DNA of 64,000 nucleotides. Origin: Saururus chinensis. Its lineage: Eukaryota > Streptophyta > Magnoliopsida > Piperales > Saururaceae. The DNA lies in NCBI GenBank assembly GCA_035235625.1, contig CP141141.1, positions 40,323,719-40,387,718 on the forward strand. Reading direction: 5' to 3'. The stretch's first letter is position 1; each line of letters starts with the position of its first letter. Below, piece by piece: positions 50,201 to 60,539 of the stretch. The notes beneath the pieces were generated by a model that saw only the letters and a list, made by a program, of their open reading frames with translations, did no database searches and had not been told where the DNA came from. The position numbers and the translations under genes were made by a program.

Positions 50201-50501
50201 AGTCTTGTGTTGGTGTCAGGGTTAATTTGGTCTAAAAACCCAAATTTCGATGGTGGGGCCCACAGCGGGTCCCGATAAACCCTAATTTTTGGAAAATTAT
50301 TGAAAAATCAAAAAAATTCTAAAAATTCAGATTTGACCCAAAATCACTTTAAACCAATATTTGTAAAGTTGATTTTGATTAAAACTATAAGAAACACCAT
50401 CTATCTTTGAAATAACCGAATTAATAAGAAAATGAGTTAACCACACAATAACCAACAATTAAAATAAAACGAAGACCGGTTTAGAAATGAGAGTCCTTAC
50501 A
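47234..50501. mobile_element. solo LTR, 3268 bp, with 5-bp target duplication
   Basis: Begins TGTCACGCCCCATCACTACC and ends GAGAGTCCTTACA. It is flanked by GTAAA at 47229-47233 and 50502-50506. The unoccupied site is present once in copy A (21552-21556), which proves the boundaries. No coding sequence inside, only short chance ORFs (for example 48192-48431, minus). The structure is what unequal recombination between two LTRs leaves. Internal features: a 57-bp tandem repeat at 47886-48058 and several GTTCGAAC-type words near 49303-49400. Confidence 0.88.
47886..48060. repeat. three-copy tandem repeat of about 57 bp inside the solo LTR
   Basis: Units start CATCATATCAACCTG at 47886, 47943 and 47999, with a partial fourth at 48056. 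The copies are almost identical, so the array is younger than its surroundings. Confidence 0.85.
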
Positions 50502-50506
50502 GTAAA

Positions 50507-51560
50507 TATATGTGATCAATTTGAGGGACCTATACTTGATTACCTTGTTGTGAGGAAGTTGTTATGCTCCTTGTCTTTTAAATTAAAAATTAAGGTAGCA
50601 GCTATTAATGAATCCAAAAAGATAGATGCCTTAGACATTGAAGATTTGGTTGAGAACCTTAGAACTTTTGAGATATAAGAAGAGTCATATGAAAACAAAA
50701 AGGTGCTGCTTGAAAAGTCCCAGAAAAAAATAGAATGCACTTAAAGAATCTAAAAGAAATTCCAAGAAAAATAAAGATTTAAATACCTGTGAAGCATCTG
50801 AAGAGTCTGATGATGATGAAGAACTACTACTTTTATTGGCTGCAAACTTTACGATATACTCAGAACTTTAGGTTTAGAAATAAGGGTCAAAATTCTAAGA
50901 AGAGATAAGGGGGTAAAAGAGATAAGAGGCAAAATAAACAAGACAAAAAGAGTTTAAAATGTTTTGAATGTGGCAAGATAGGTCACTTTGCTATTGATTG
51001 TCCTAATATTAACTCTGATAATTCTTATCATGATAAGCCTAAGAAATCAAAGGGGTTTGATTATAAGAAAAATAACAAAGGTGATCAAGCAACTTATTCT
51101 GATAAGAGTTTTTTAGAAAAAAAATGAACTATGTAACTATACTTCCTTACATGTAAGCATGAAAGATGATAGTTCTTAAAAAGAATCTCATGAGTCCACT
51201 TCTCTTGAAGTGAACTCAGAGTCTAAGGTTGATTATGATGAATTTAAGGGATTCCTTCAACAATTCTTAGCTTTGACTAATAAAACCAAAAGCCTTCAAA
51301 AAGAGTTGAAGGAGAGAGTTGATGAATTAGTTTTGTCTTCTCAAGAGGCAAATAGGTTAATTAATAGAGTTGAATATCAAATTTGAGAGAGAAGTGCATG
51401 ACCTTAAAAAAGACCAAGAGAGTGAAAAATAAAAGTCTAGTTCTTTCTATTGGCCTATTTGCACTAGACTTGTAAAGAAATTAGATCGATTCAAGAATAG
51501 GAAGAAGAATTTCAAATATGTGATAAGTATTGGTTAAACCAACAAGATAAACTTAGGTTT
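50507..51560 (+). pseudogene. copia gag remnant, copy B, 3' part with zinc knuckle
   Basis: UBN2-type block (LDYLVVRKLLCSLSFKLKIK, ALDIEDLVENLRTFE) at 50520-50678, then a stop, then Lys-rich sequence and an intact CCHC knuckle CFECGKIGHFAIDC at 50960-51001 (C-X2-C-X4-H-X4-C). In copy A the knuckle has a deletion. No enzymatic pol domains follow. Confidence 0.7.
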
Positions 51561-52664
51561 TAAGAATTGCTTGATTATCCTCTCAGCAAAAGCTACTATA
51601 TTTGTCAAGACAAAAAACCTTAGATAGTGCTCAACCCACCTTGGTTAAGAGTGAGTGGAGGAATGATAAGTTCTAATATTCAGGGTGTGTCTTAAATTTG
51701 CCATAGTGTGGCACATGCTAGAAGAGAATGTCTTAAGAATTATCCTCTCAAACTTAGTTAAAAGAAGAATAAGAAGAAGCATATTACCCATGCCACCCCA
51801 AGTTGTCCATGAGTATAAAAAGAAAATGAAGATGGTGTGGGTGAAAAGAAAATAAAGATGGTGTCGGTGAAGAAGATTAATATTTAAGCTTTGAAGGATC
51901 AATTTGACAAAGTAAGAAATAGCACCTTAGATTGCCTTATGATAAGATTACTCAGCATAACTAAGGAGCTTATCATATCTACGTAAAGATATTTTGACTT
52001 GCATATGGTTCAATTCCCTCAATCTTTGGACATTAATGTTTTTAGTTTGATCATTTTTTCTTTGTTTTTAATGTCTTTTAATTCATAGGTTTTGAATTTA
52101 AAATAATAATAAAAATAAAATAGAATAAAAAATAAAAACAAAAAATTAGTGTAGCTTTCGCTTGAGTTTACAATTAATTTTGTTTTATTTTTTAATTAGT
52201 TCAGTACTTAAAACATATTGAAATTGATTTTCTTTTAAGCTGAAAAATAATATGATTAGAAGTCAAGCATACCTTAACGAAGAAGATGATACACTAAGGA
52301 GAGTGAAGATCAATTTGATTTTTTTTACTTAATGTTACAATTCTCTAATTTTAAAAATTCGCATACATCATGTTGAGTCTCAAGTCAGTTTTCATGTATG
52401 AACGTTAAGAGATAATTTTTAAACATAAGTTGACTTTGACATTTCCAACTTAGTGGAGTTTAGGTGATCAAATTATAGGATCTTTTGCTATATTTATATT
52501 TAGAATTCAAAAGAAAAAAAATTCATATAATGAACTTCAAATATTTATAAGTCTTATGTACTTCAATATTTTTAGATATTATAAAAATTATAGGAAAGGA
52601 CTACCTGCTTAGGTCGGCCGAAGTTAGTGTGAAGTTTTCATCTACTTAACATAAAGAAAAATTA

Positions 52665-52980
52665 GGGAAAATTATTAAAATAATAATTAAAAAAATATTT
52701 ATCGGAATATACCATATTTCCCAAAGTGGTGTTCGTTTTTGCCACGCAGGCGCCAGCCAAGCAGCTGGTGCCAGCGTGGCTTTTTTTCTTATTTTTTAAG
52801 TTGATTTCATCGTTTAGAACGACGAAATTGGTTTTAATACGATTTCGTCGTTCTAAACGACAAAACCGTTTATTACTTGACCTAGTTTCGTTGTTCAGAA
52901 CGACGAAACTGCCACACTTGGCTGATTTCGGCCTTCGGTCTCTTAACAACACTGATTTCGTCATTCTTAAGTTGATTTCA
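52665..52980 (+). repeat. left TIR of the MULE
   Basis: Pairs with 55720-56088 with a roughly 40-bp indel. It holds a GCCACGCAGGCGCCAGCC hairpin segment near 52740-52785 and three roughly 25-bp palindromes built on TTTCGTCGTT/AACGACGAAA (52804-52828, 52843-52866, 52888-52910), followed by half-sites up to 52990. Confidence 0.85.
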
Positions 52981-52984
52981 TCGT

Positions 52985-53195
52985 TCTTATATTTCCCGAT
53001 CCGCTCCGCCTCCAGTCGCCTCAGTGCAGTGATCTGCTCCGCTTCGCCTCCGTCGAGTGATCCACCGCCGCCTCTGCCAACATCCGGTCCGCCGCCGATG
53101 TCCAACCCGCCATCGCCGTCGCCGCCGTCCAGCCGCTGCCGCCGACGTCTAGCCCGCCGTCGCCCACGTCCAGCCCTCTCCGGTTCAATTTTTCT
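52985..53195. promoter_or_regulatory. GC-rich island before the MULE coding region
   Basis: About 200 bp of CCG/CGCC-rich sequence in an otherwise AT-rich element, between the left TIR and the transposase remnant. It is probably the promoter or 5' UTR of the element; a captured host fragment is the alternative. The ORF at 52726-53397 crosses the TIR and is not believed. Confidence 0.35.
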
Positions 53196-53774
53196 GGTGC
53201 GATCCTTTGCTTCTTTTTTTTATTTTATTTACCTCTTTTTCAATCGTTGCAATGGATCTTTTGTATGTTACATTAAAGAAATTTATCTTTTGTATGCTAT
53301 ATTGAATAAATTTGAAGTTTTGATTGTCCCATCATTGAGCCCTAGTTTTAGAAGTTTTGTTCTCAGTCGTTTTGTGTTTTTTTTTAAAGATTATTGAATT
53401 GAGATGGATTTTTAATTAATGAGTTTTTATTTTTTAAGATGACAAGTCTCTCAAATTTTGGAAAATGAGGAGGATTTGAGTTTTTGAACATGCTTTTTTT
53501 TACAGCTTATATGGTTTGTGACATTGCATGCGTTATTGCATCAATTGTGTAATTTTATTAATTAAAAAATTTACTCATTAATATAAAATATTCATGATAT
53601 GCTAGTTTTTATGCGTATATATTTTGAAAATATATTGGTTAGGGTAGATATTAGTATTAGTTTGCTTAATCTAATATTAATTTAATTTATTATTTATGAA
53701 TTAATTGAATAGAAATGGCAGAATAAATTATTAGTTTTTTCATTAACTACGACAGATGCATAGAAGGATTATTA

Positions 53775-55505
53775 ATGAAGAAACCGTCTACATTTGATGA
53801 ATTTGAGATGCACGTAGCAAGTAAGGTTGGGTTGGGTCAAAGAAGATGGAAAATTACTATTAAATGTAATCTTCCGTCCTATGGATCGAGAATGATACTA
53901 ATGAACATAAATGATGATTCATCAATGGCTTTTATGTTTCGCCACTCATGTGACAAAATTTCTTTCGAGTTATTTCTCGAAAAAGAGGCCCAAGTGACTA
54001 GTGAAAGGTGAAGTAGTTCACGTAGGAGCTCTCACAGAAGCTCACACAGGAGCTCGGATAGAAATGTAAACAATGAAAGTCATATGCAAATGCCGGTGGA
54101 CGACGAAGAAGAAGGAAATTTATCTATGACAGTAGCTTCAAATGAACGTCATAGGTCGTCGGCCCCTATCTACGATGGAAGTGGACCTAATTGGAGGTAA
54201 GGTTGATTTAGTTGTGAATACGTTTTCAATCTTATTATCCTTTAATAAAAATACGTTTAGCTAAATTTTGAGATTTTGTGTGTAATATGGAAGGTCCACG
54301 ACGCATGCACACGAGCCATTTAGCGTTCAAATGTCTCAAGGCGGTGCATGGTATGAAACTCAAAGTTTGATGGGCCTTCATTACCCCTACACGTATGTTG
54401 GTCATACCGATGCTGGACCATCTAATCAGAGGTGAAATATATATTTATAAATGAATTCAACTTTTTTAGGCTTACGAAATTGAATACATATGCGATGTTT
54501 ATATGTAGGGGGGAATATGTCTACGGTGAAGATATTGATGAAAATGAGGATAATGAAGGTGAAGATAATATTGACGAAGTAAGTGAAGAAGATTCTGACA
54601 TGAATGTAGAAGGGGTTGGAGGTGAAGAAAGCGCTCAACAGATGGTTGATGGCAAGGGGGAAGATGCGGTAGGCAATGCCATTGCTGGGAATGATATGAA
54701 TGTAGATGATGAAGAGCCGCCATACTGTGAAGTGGAGCCACTTTATGCACACATCACAGATGAGGAGATAGATGTGGCAGTGAATTCTACAATGGATTTG
54801 GACCAACAAAATGAAGATGAGTTATATGTTGGTTGCATCTTTGAGAATAAAGAAGCATTCGTTACAGCCTTGCAGGAGTTTTCCATTCAAAATCATGTAG
54901 AATACAAGGTTCTACGAACAAATCCGTCGCAGTATTTATTTCGTTTTAATTATTTATCTAATATTTAATTTATTTTTTTATAGCTTCGTCAGCTTCGACA
55001 TACTAATGCGTATTTGAGTGATGCACTTGTCACCTGTATTTCGCGCGAGGACTTAGCAAAGAAGATGTGAGTCGGTGATTAGATTGTCTAATGATGTCCT
55101 TCGTAGCTTGCCACTACTTCATTCGGTGATCACGGATGTTCATCGAGATTATCCTGTCGACGAGGCCGCTTAGACGCAGACGATGCACTCTTCATGCCTT
55201 GATATTCTATCATCATCAGCAGCATATAGCTCTCCTCCAGGTTTATCATTTCTAGACACTACACATGTAGCGCAGCCAGATCCGATTTTATATTATAGAC
55301 GACATCGGCCAGCTCGTATTGTACCATCTATTACTTATGTTGAGCCGGAGCCCGAGCAAGAGCTTGACATGGAGTCGTAGCCGGAGCCCAAGCCCGAGCC
55401 CCAGCCCCAGCCCCAGTCGGAGCCAGAGCCACAGCCACAGCCAGAGCTAGAGGTAGATCATGAGGAGCTCATACACCACCGTCGAGGACGAGGACGTAGG
55501 AGATT
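53775..55505 (+). pseudogene. MULE transposase N-terminus and MuDR DNA-binding domain fused to a Pro/Gln tail
   Basis: Likely exons: 53775-54198 (KPSTFDEFEMHVASKVGLGQ, one in-frame TGA after TSER, then an SSRRSSHRSSHRSS segment, donor GTAAGG), about 54293-54430 (THAHEPFSVQMSQGGAWYET), and from 54509 an acidic linker leading to YVGCIFENKEAFVTALQEF and SIQNHVEYKVLRTNPSQY. The last block is the MuDR-type transposase DNA-binding domain that precedes the catalytic core in plant MULEs. The core is missing; sequence jumps to LRHTNAYLSDALVTC and then to a tail with repeated P-E-P-Q-P-Q (one TAG) ending HHRRGRGRRRL, an AT-hook-like basic end. That tail resembles those of plant-mobile-domain proteins carried by MULEs. 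Non-functional as transposase. Confidence 0.7.
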
Positions 55506-55719
55506 ATGATATTACTTGTGATGTATTATATTTGTTACTCGTCTATGATGTACTTTACTTATATTTGTTATGGTGATATTCGTGATAGTGATATTTGTTA
55601 TGGTGATATTTGTTATGGGTGGAATGAATGAAGTCGTGCATGTACATCTGTGTTTTGAATGAATGAACAGGGACAGGTGATAAAATTAGTTTTAAATAGT
55701 AATTTTAAAAAAGATTTAA

Positions 55720-56088
55720 TTTGATTTCGTCGTTCAGAACGACGAAATCAGTGTTGTTCCGAGACCGAAGGCCGAAATCAGTTAAGTGTGGCAGTTTCGT
55801 CGTTTAGAATGATGAAATCAATTTAAGTTGATTTTGTCGTTCTGAACGACGAAACCGGGTCAAGTAATAAACGGTTTCATCGTTTAGAACGACGAAATCG
55901 TATTAAAACCAATTTCGTCGTTCTAAATGACGAAATCAACTTTAAAAATAAAAAATAAAAAACCACGCTGGCGCCAGCTGCTTGGCTGGCGCCTGCGTGG
56001 CAAAAACGAACACCACTTTGGGAAATATTTTCCAAAGTAGTATATTTCGGTAAAAAAAATATTTAATTATTATTTTAATAATTTTCCC
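55720..56088 (-). repeat. right TIR of the MULE
   Basis: Inverse of the left TIR. It carries five palindromes (55723-55749, 55794-55819, 55827-55853, 55873-55899 and 55908-55934). The one at 55723-55749 is perfect: 13-base arms around a single A. Confidence 0.85.
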
Positions 56089-56160
56089 AAAAATTAATTA
56101 AAATAATAAATAATGCAATTAAAGAGGATAAGAAAAAGGTTAATACGTAAAGATATAATT

Positions 56161-56164
<4 letters not shown>

Positions 56165-56211
<47 letters not shown>
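56165..56211. repeat. (TA)n microsatellite
   Basis: About 23 TA units just outside the MULE in sequence absent from copy A. Confidence 0.9.
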
Positions 56212-56213
<2 letters not shown>

Positions 56214-56529
56214 ACTCAAAAAAGGCATGTACATAATTTTATGAGTTTTTTATTATTTTATCTTTTATATATATATATATGCTAAAGAGAGTTAAAAAAT
56301 GTGAATTTAATCCTTATTAAGGTGTGAATAAAATTATTACAACTTAATTAAGAGTGATTTTGTAAGATTCAAATTCGAAAGAGACAATAATTGATTACAT
56401 TAGTAAAATTTTAAAAATTAAAAAAAATAATTTATCAAAAAAAGAGAATAATATTTAAATAAATAAAAATGTTACTAATAAAAAAATTTTTATAATATTT
56501 AAAAGTCTTCGTAGAAACTTAAATATAGT

Positions 56530-57108
56530 CTCATGGGATTGACAAGTCGACTTCACCATGGTTCTCTTATTTTCTTAAAAATGACAAGTCGCGACATTAC
56601 TATGGTCCAGTTCATGTCTCTTTCGTAAAAGAGACAAATTTCCATTTATCATTCCATGTTTCAAGGTTCACGTCATATTGGAACATGTCAGGTAAATATG
56701 ACAATGTGACGTTCATGTAGGGACAAACACGCTCCACTTGTCGAAGAATCGTAATTAAATGGGGTGAAGCTTTGAACTTAACGCAAAAATATAAAAAAGT
56801 GGGGGTCAGAATATGTCTTGGGAAATTGAAGCGTTTTTGTGTGGTCCCCCTAGTCCCTTTTATTTTTTATCTGTGAGGCCTGAAAACGAGTATTCATTTG
56901 TTACGCATGTGAGCCATTTACATCCACATAATTGACGGTATATTAACGTGCACTAGCGATATCATGGGTTACTATATAGGCTCAGTCCACATTGTGAGTG
57001 AGACCATGAAAAACTTCTTGAAGCCTGAATGCAAGGTATCAGTAACAAAGTCTACTTGAATTTAAGGAGGTTCCCCTACAACATAATCAACTCACATCAA
57101 AGAGAAAC
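56530..57108 (+). promoter_or_regulatory. promoter region of peptide gene copy 3
   Basis: Nearly identical to the copy-2 promoter: TGACGT on the minus strand at 56670-56675 and plus strand at 56707-56712, TATATA at 56973-56978. The MULE sits only about 440 bp upstream of the conserved block. Confidence 0.55.
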
Positions 57109-57507
57109 ATGGCACGAGCTTCTGCTATCTTTTTCATTCTCTTGATTGCAGTTGCTTTGCTCCCCATCATATGCCACGGTACGTAAGACATGTCGATCTC
57201 CGTTCTTCTCCCACTCACTTGTTTTACAAGTCCGTTTTGTCGTGTATTCGCGCAGGAGCACGAAGCACTGGGAAGATGACAACATCTGCTTCTTCCGATG
57301 TTTCAGAGGTGAGTTCAAGATGCACTTAAATCTGCTAATGTGCTACATCTGCGATACAAAGCAAAATTTTATGAGATCTTAATATGTATTTGTTTCTCGG
57401 GATCTTAGGTTAAGTACGAGCAAGAAACGCTGGGCGCCCCTGTTGTTGATGACGACTACCCGCCATCTCAACCCTTCCCAAATCCAAGTTGCGCTGTTAA
57501 TTGCTAA
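57109..57507 (+). CDS. small secreted peptide precursor, copy 3 (three exons)
   Basis: Exons 57109-57178, 57256-57308 and 57409-57507, again 222 nt and 73 residues; introns of 77 and 100 bp with GT-AG ends. Signal peptide MARASAIFFILLIAVALLPI ICHG, spacer ARSTGKMTTSASSDVSE, tail VKYEQETLGAPVVDDDYPP then SQPFPNPSCAVNC. Differences from copy 2 are few (for example PPPQPHPDPN against PPSQPFPNPS) and lie mostly in the spacer and the proline-rich tail; the DDDY and both cysteines are unchanged. Reading frame kept in all three exons suggests it is functional. Product class is unknown: a secreted signal or defence peptide is inferred from precursor layout only. Confidence 0.7.
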
Positions 57508-57569
57508 ACTAATTGTAACTAGTTTATGGATTTTCTATGAGCATGAGTAACTAAGATTATAACAGAAAT

Positions 57570-58830
57570 TATATCAACATATTAGCAACTGGGGGAAGTC
57601 ATTGTACTTTGCAGACCTGTATGCTATTTCATGAAGGTAATGTAATCTAAGAAGCTTTTTCCAACAAGGTTTAAAAATAATGGTGGCCTTGTATACTCTG
57701 TCATGTGCTTGAAATCCAGGACTAGTTGGCCTACTGCTTCTCTTTATTGTAGTCTGTTTTTCTGCGTTTCATTTTTAAAAAATTTAGGAAATAAAACGAC
57801 TTTAAAGCTAATGCAATGTTTTGCACTGGCCTAATGTTAAAGCTTTTTCTCTTTATAAAATAAAGTGCATACAAATCCAACGGGTGTGCCTTTTCACCCA
57901 AGTAAAAAACTGCCTTTCTCTGTAACTGTTTTCTCCTCCTCTCGTTTCATTTTCTTCTTCTCCTTCATTTTTATCTAAGGAAAATGCTTCGTTAAAGTTC
58001 AAACTTCAGAGTTCACATCATACAACAATAAAAGCTCAATGAACAAGGGAAAATATAAAATTATCGTTTGAGAAGCAGGAAGGAAATTCACGTTTCTTGC
58101 AAAACAAGGAGCAAAATTTCATTAGCTTCGTGGCGACCATGCAGCCTAAGATATTAACAATACGGCCCAGCCTTGATCTATGAGTCGGGCGCTCTGGGAA
58201 ATAAGAAATTACAGTGCAGTTATCTCTCAAAGATGACTCTTCTATGCCCAATAATCGCCATTAAACACTGCTCTTACAATAGCGAGCACCTCTGTTTCGA
58301 TGAAATTCATTGCAAGCACCTATGTTCCAATCATGTTCATTGACAATATCTCTGTTTTGATAATGTTCATTGTGGTATGTATCATTCAGGGCCGTTTTTT
58401 TATTCGATAATGTTCATTGAGAGCTCTGCTTCTATATGAGATCGAGCTTTTTATGCCCTAAGATTTATTCCAACAGCTGCCCCGCGGTCTTCCTCTAATT
58501 ATCATTTGGGCCAATTAGCTATTCCGATTGAGGAATGTTTTGCATTTGTGATGTCACAATGATACAACCTTTCATCTTAGCTAGGATCTCTGTATCCCGG
58601 TGGAATCTCAGGCTCCGATCTTTAGAGTCTTCCACAGGCTCCTCGGGGTTCGTTTCCCGCGCCCTCAGATCTTCATATATATGTTCTTTCTTTTTAAAAG
58701 CTCCTCAACAGGGTTCTCTTCAGTTTCCTCGGGATGCTTACTCTGAATGGGTAGTTGCAATCTTCTTTTCTGCTTCAAAAGTAAGAAATCTCAAAGTTCC
58801 TCACTCGCTGGACTCCTCTTCATGTTAGTA
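57570..58830 (+). other. downstream part of the duplication unit (copy B), no gene recognised
   Basis: Colinear with 25000-26250. The 97-codon ORF at 58535-58828 is not open in copy A at the equivalent place, so it is probably chance. Confidence 0.4.
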
Positions 58831-59800
58831 TGTGATTTATTAAAACCATAAATCAATCGCTATATAGACCAATTGACACATATTTTAGTGGCATGTTAAT
58901 TTAGGCCGAGATGGATGAAGTAAATCAATTGATTCACACTTTTTTTTTGGCCTTCTTTAAATTAAGCCAAGAACAACCTTTTGATTTTTTGTAAAACAAT
59001 CTTTGACCGTCATGGATTTCATTATAGAACGGCTCAAATTGCTCTCTTAAGAGTTCATTTTCTCGTCAACTCTCTGGAACGTGGGTTTAGTAGATTCTAA
59101 GGGGATGTCCCAAATGCTTATTTTACGAGAGAAAACTTCTTCTTACTTAATTTCTCTTTGATTTTCCTTTTCCTCAAGTGGTTTCAGTAATTCTTTGTGA
59201 GGGGCAATAATTCTCAGCTTGAGTTTGTTTGTGAAGCATTAGAGTACACAAAGGCTTCTAAGAAGAAATCTGTTATATCTAGAGCTGGTCACGGGAGAAG
59301 CCTGGTACTACGGCCACGAATTTAGTTTAAAAATGTCTCTGAGAGGCACCTCAAACATTGATCATTACTTTGATTGTTTGTTGATTTAATTTATTGGTGG
59401 TAACTTTAGCTTCTTATTAATGTTAATCCTATATTTCTCAACATTTACTCCTTACGGTTGAAACCACTAAAAAACACTTCAACCACCAAAAAATACTTAT
59501 GCGTCAAGAGAAAGTTGCCTAGACATTTTATGAAATTAATTCTTGAAAAATATGAAAGATCAATTTTATTATTTCAATTGTCAAAATTTACTATTAGCAC
59601 AACCCAAAAAAAACATAAATACAAAATAAATAATATTAGAAAAATAACACATAGATTTATGTGTTTTGGTAAGGTGCCTATGTTCACATAGCCAAAGAGA
59701 ATTTTCCACTATGCTTGTGAAATAATTGGATTACAAGTCGCTCAACACCGTGAGAGAATCCCTTATATAAACTCTATTCTTCACCTTCGCTTCTCTCTCT
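58831..59800. other. about 1 kb present in copy B and missing from copy A
   Basis: AT-rich, no gene seen. In copy A the flanks join at GTTAGTATCTCTCTCTCAC, and copy B has CTCTCTCTCAC at the right edge of the extra segment. A deletion in copy A through this short homology is the simplest explanation. Confidence 0.5.
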
Positions 59801-60539
59801 CACAAGGAAAATAAATAAATAAATAAATAGTAAAAACCACGCCCAATTGTGAATTGTCGTGGAAAAGAGAGTTCACTCCTTTTTTTTTATTATTGCAAGT
59901 GATAAGGACCACCCCAAATTTCCAATACCCGGAGTTAAGTTTTCCACTCAATGATAGCTATTTACTGTGTAGGCCCGAAACCCAAGTTAAACTCGAACTC
60001 TATCCATTATAGGCTTAAGAGGAATTGACCAAAGTAGGTAAAATAACCGAAATGTGAGCAAGTTTCTACTTTTTATTAAAGTAGACTTGCTCACGTGGGA
60101 ACTTGTAAGCATGTGAAGGAATTTTACTTAACTACCCTCTTCTTCATTATATGACAAGCCGACGGGAAAAATATGCCAGATTGGTTGCTCAGCCCAGGAA
60201 AAAGATGTCTTCTTCTTCTTCTCCTATAAGACTTCATCTCACAGTAATTTTTCTTCCTCCTGGGTAGGTTTTTCTTCCTCATATTTTCGTTTTTCCAGTT
60301 TGCTTCATCTTCTATGCTTCTTATCTCCGGGTCTTCACATCTTCGAGCTACTTCATCTTCTCTGCTTCTTTTCTCCGGATCTTCACATCTTTGAGCTCCG
60401 AAGACCTAATAATTTATTTTCCTTCCACTAAGTAGATTGGTTTAGATTATTTAAGATGATGAAAAAGGTGTTATCCGATAAAAATGTTATTTTGGGTTGG
60501 TTATATCTTAGACATTACGTAGTTTTTGCTAATAAGATT

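Larger units (their letters stand above)
52665..56088 (+). mobile_element. deleted Mutator-like element with long TIRs
   Basis: Starts GGGAAAATTATTAAAATAAT and ends with the inverse, ATTATTTTAATAATTTTCCC-like sequence. Flanking direct repeats AAAAATTA (52657-52664 and 56089-56096) give an 8-bp target duplication, in the MULE range. The TIRs are about 310 bp (left) and 370 bp (right). Inside are a transposase N-terminal region and a DNA-binding domain, but the DDE catalytic core and SWIM finger are absent, so it could move only with help from a related element. Confidence 0.85.

Noticed and set aside
52726-53397. 223-codon ORF and its minus-strand partner 52662-53105
   Set aside because: Both cross the MULE TIR palindromes and a GC-rich island; reading frames through TIRs are expected by chance.
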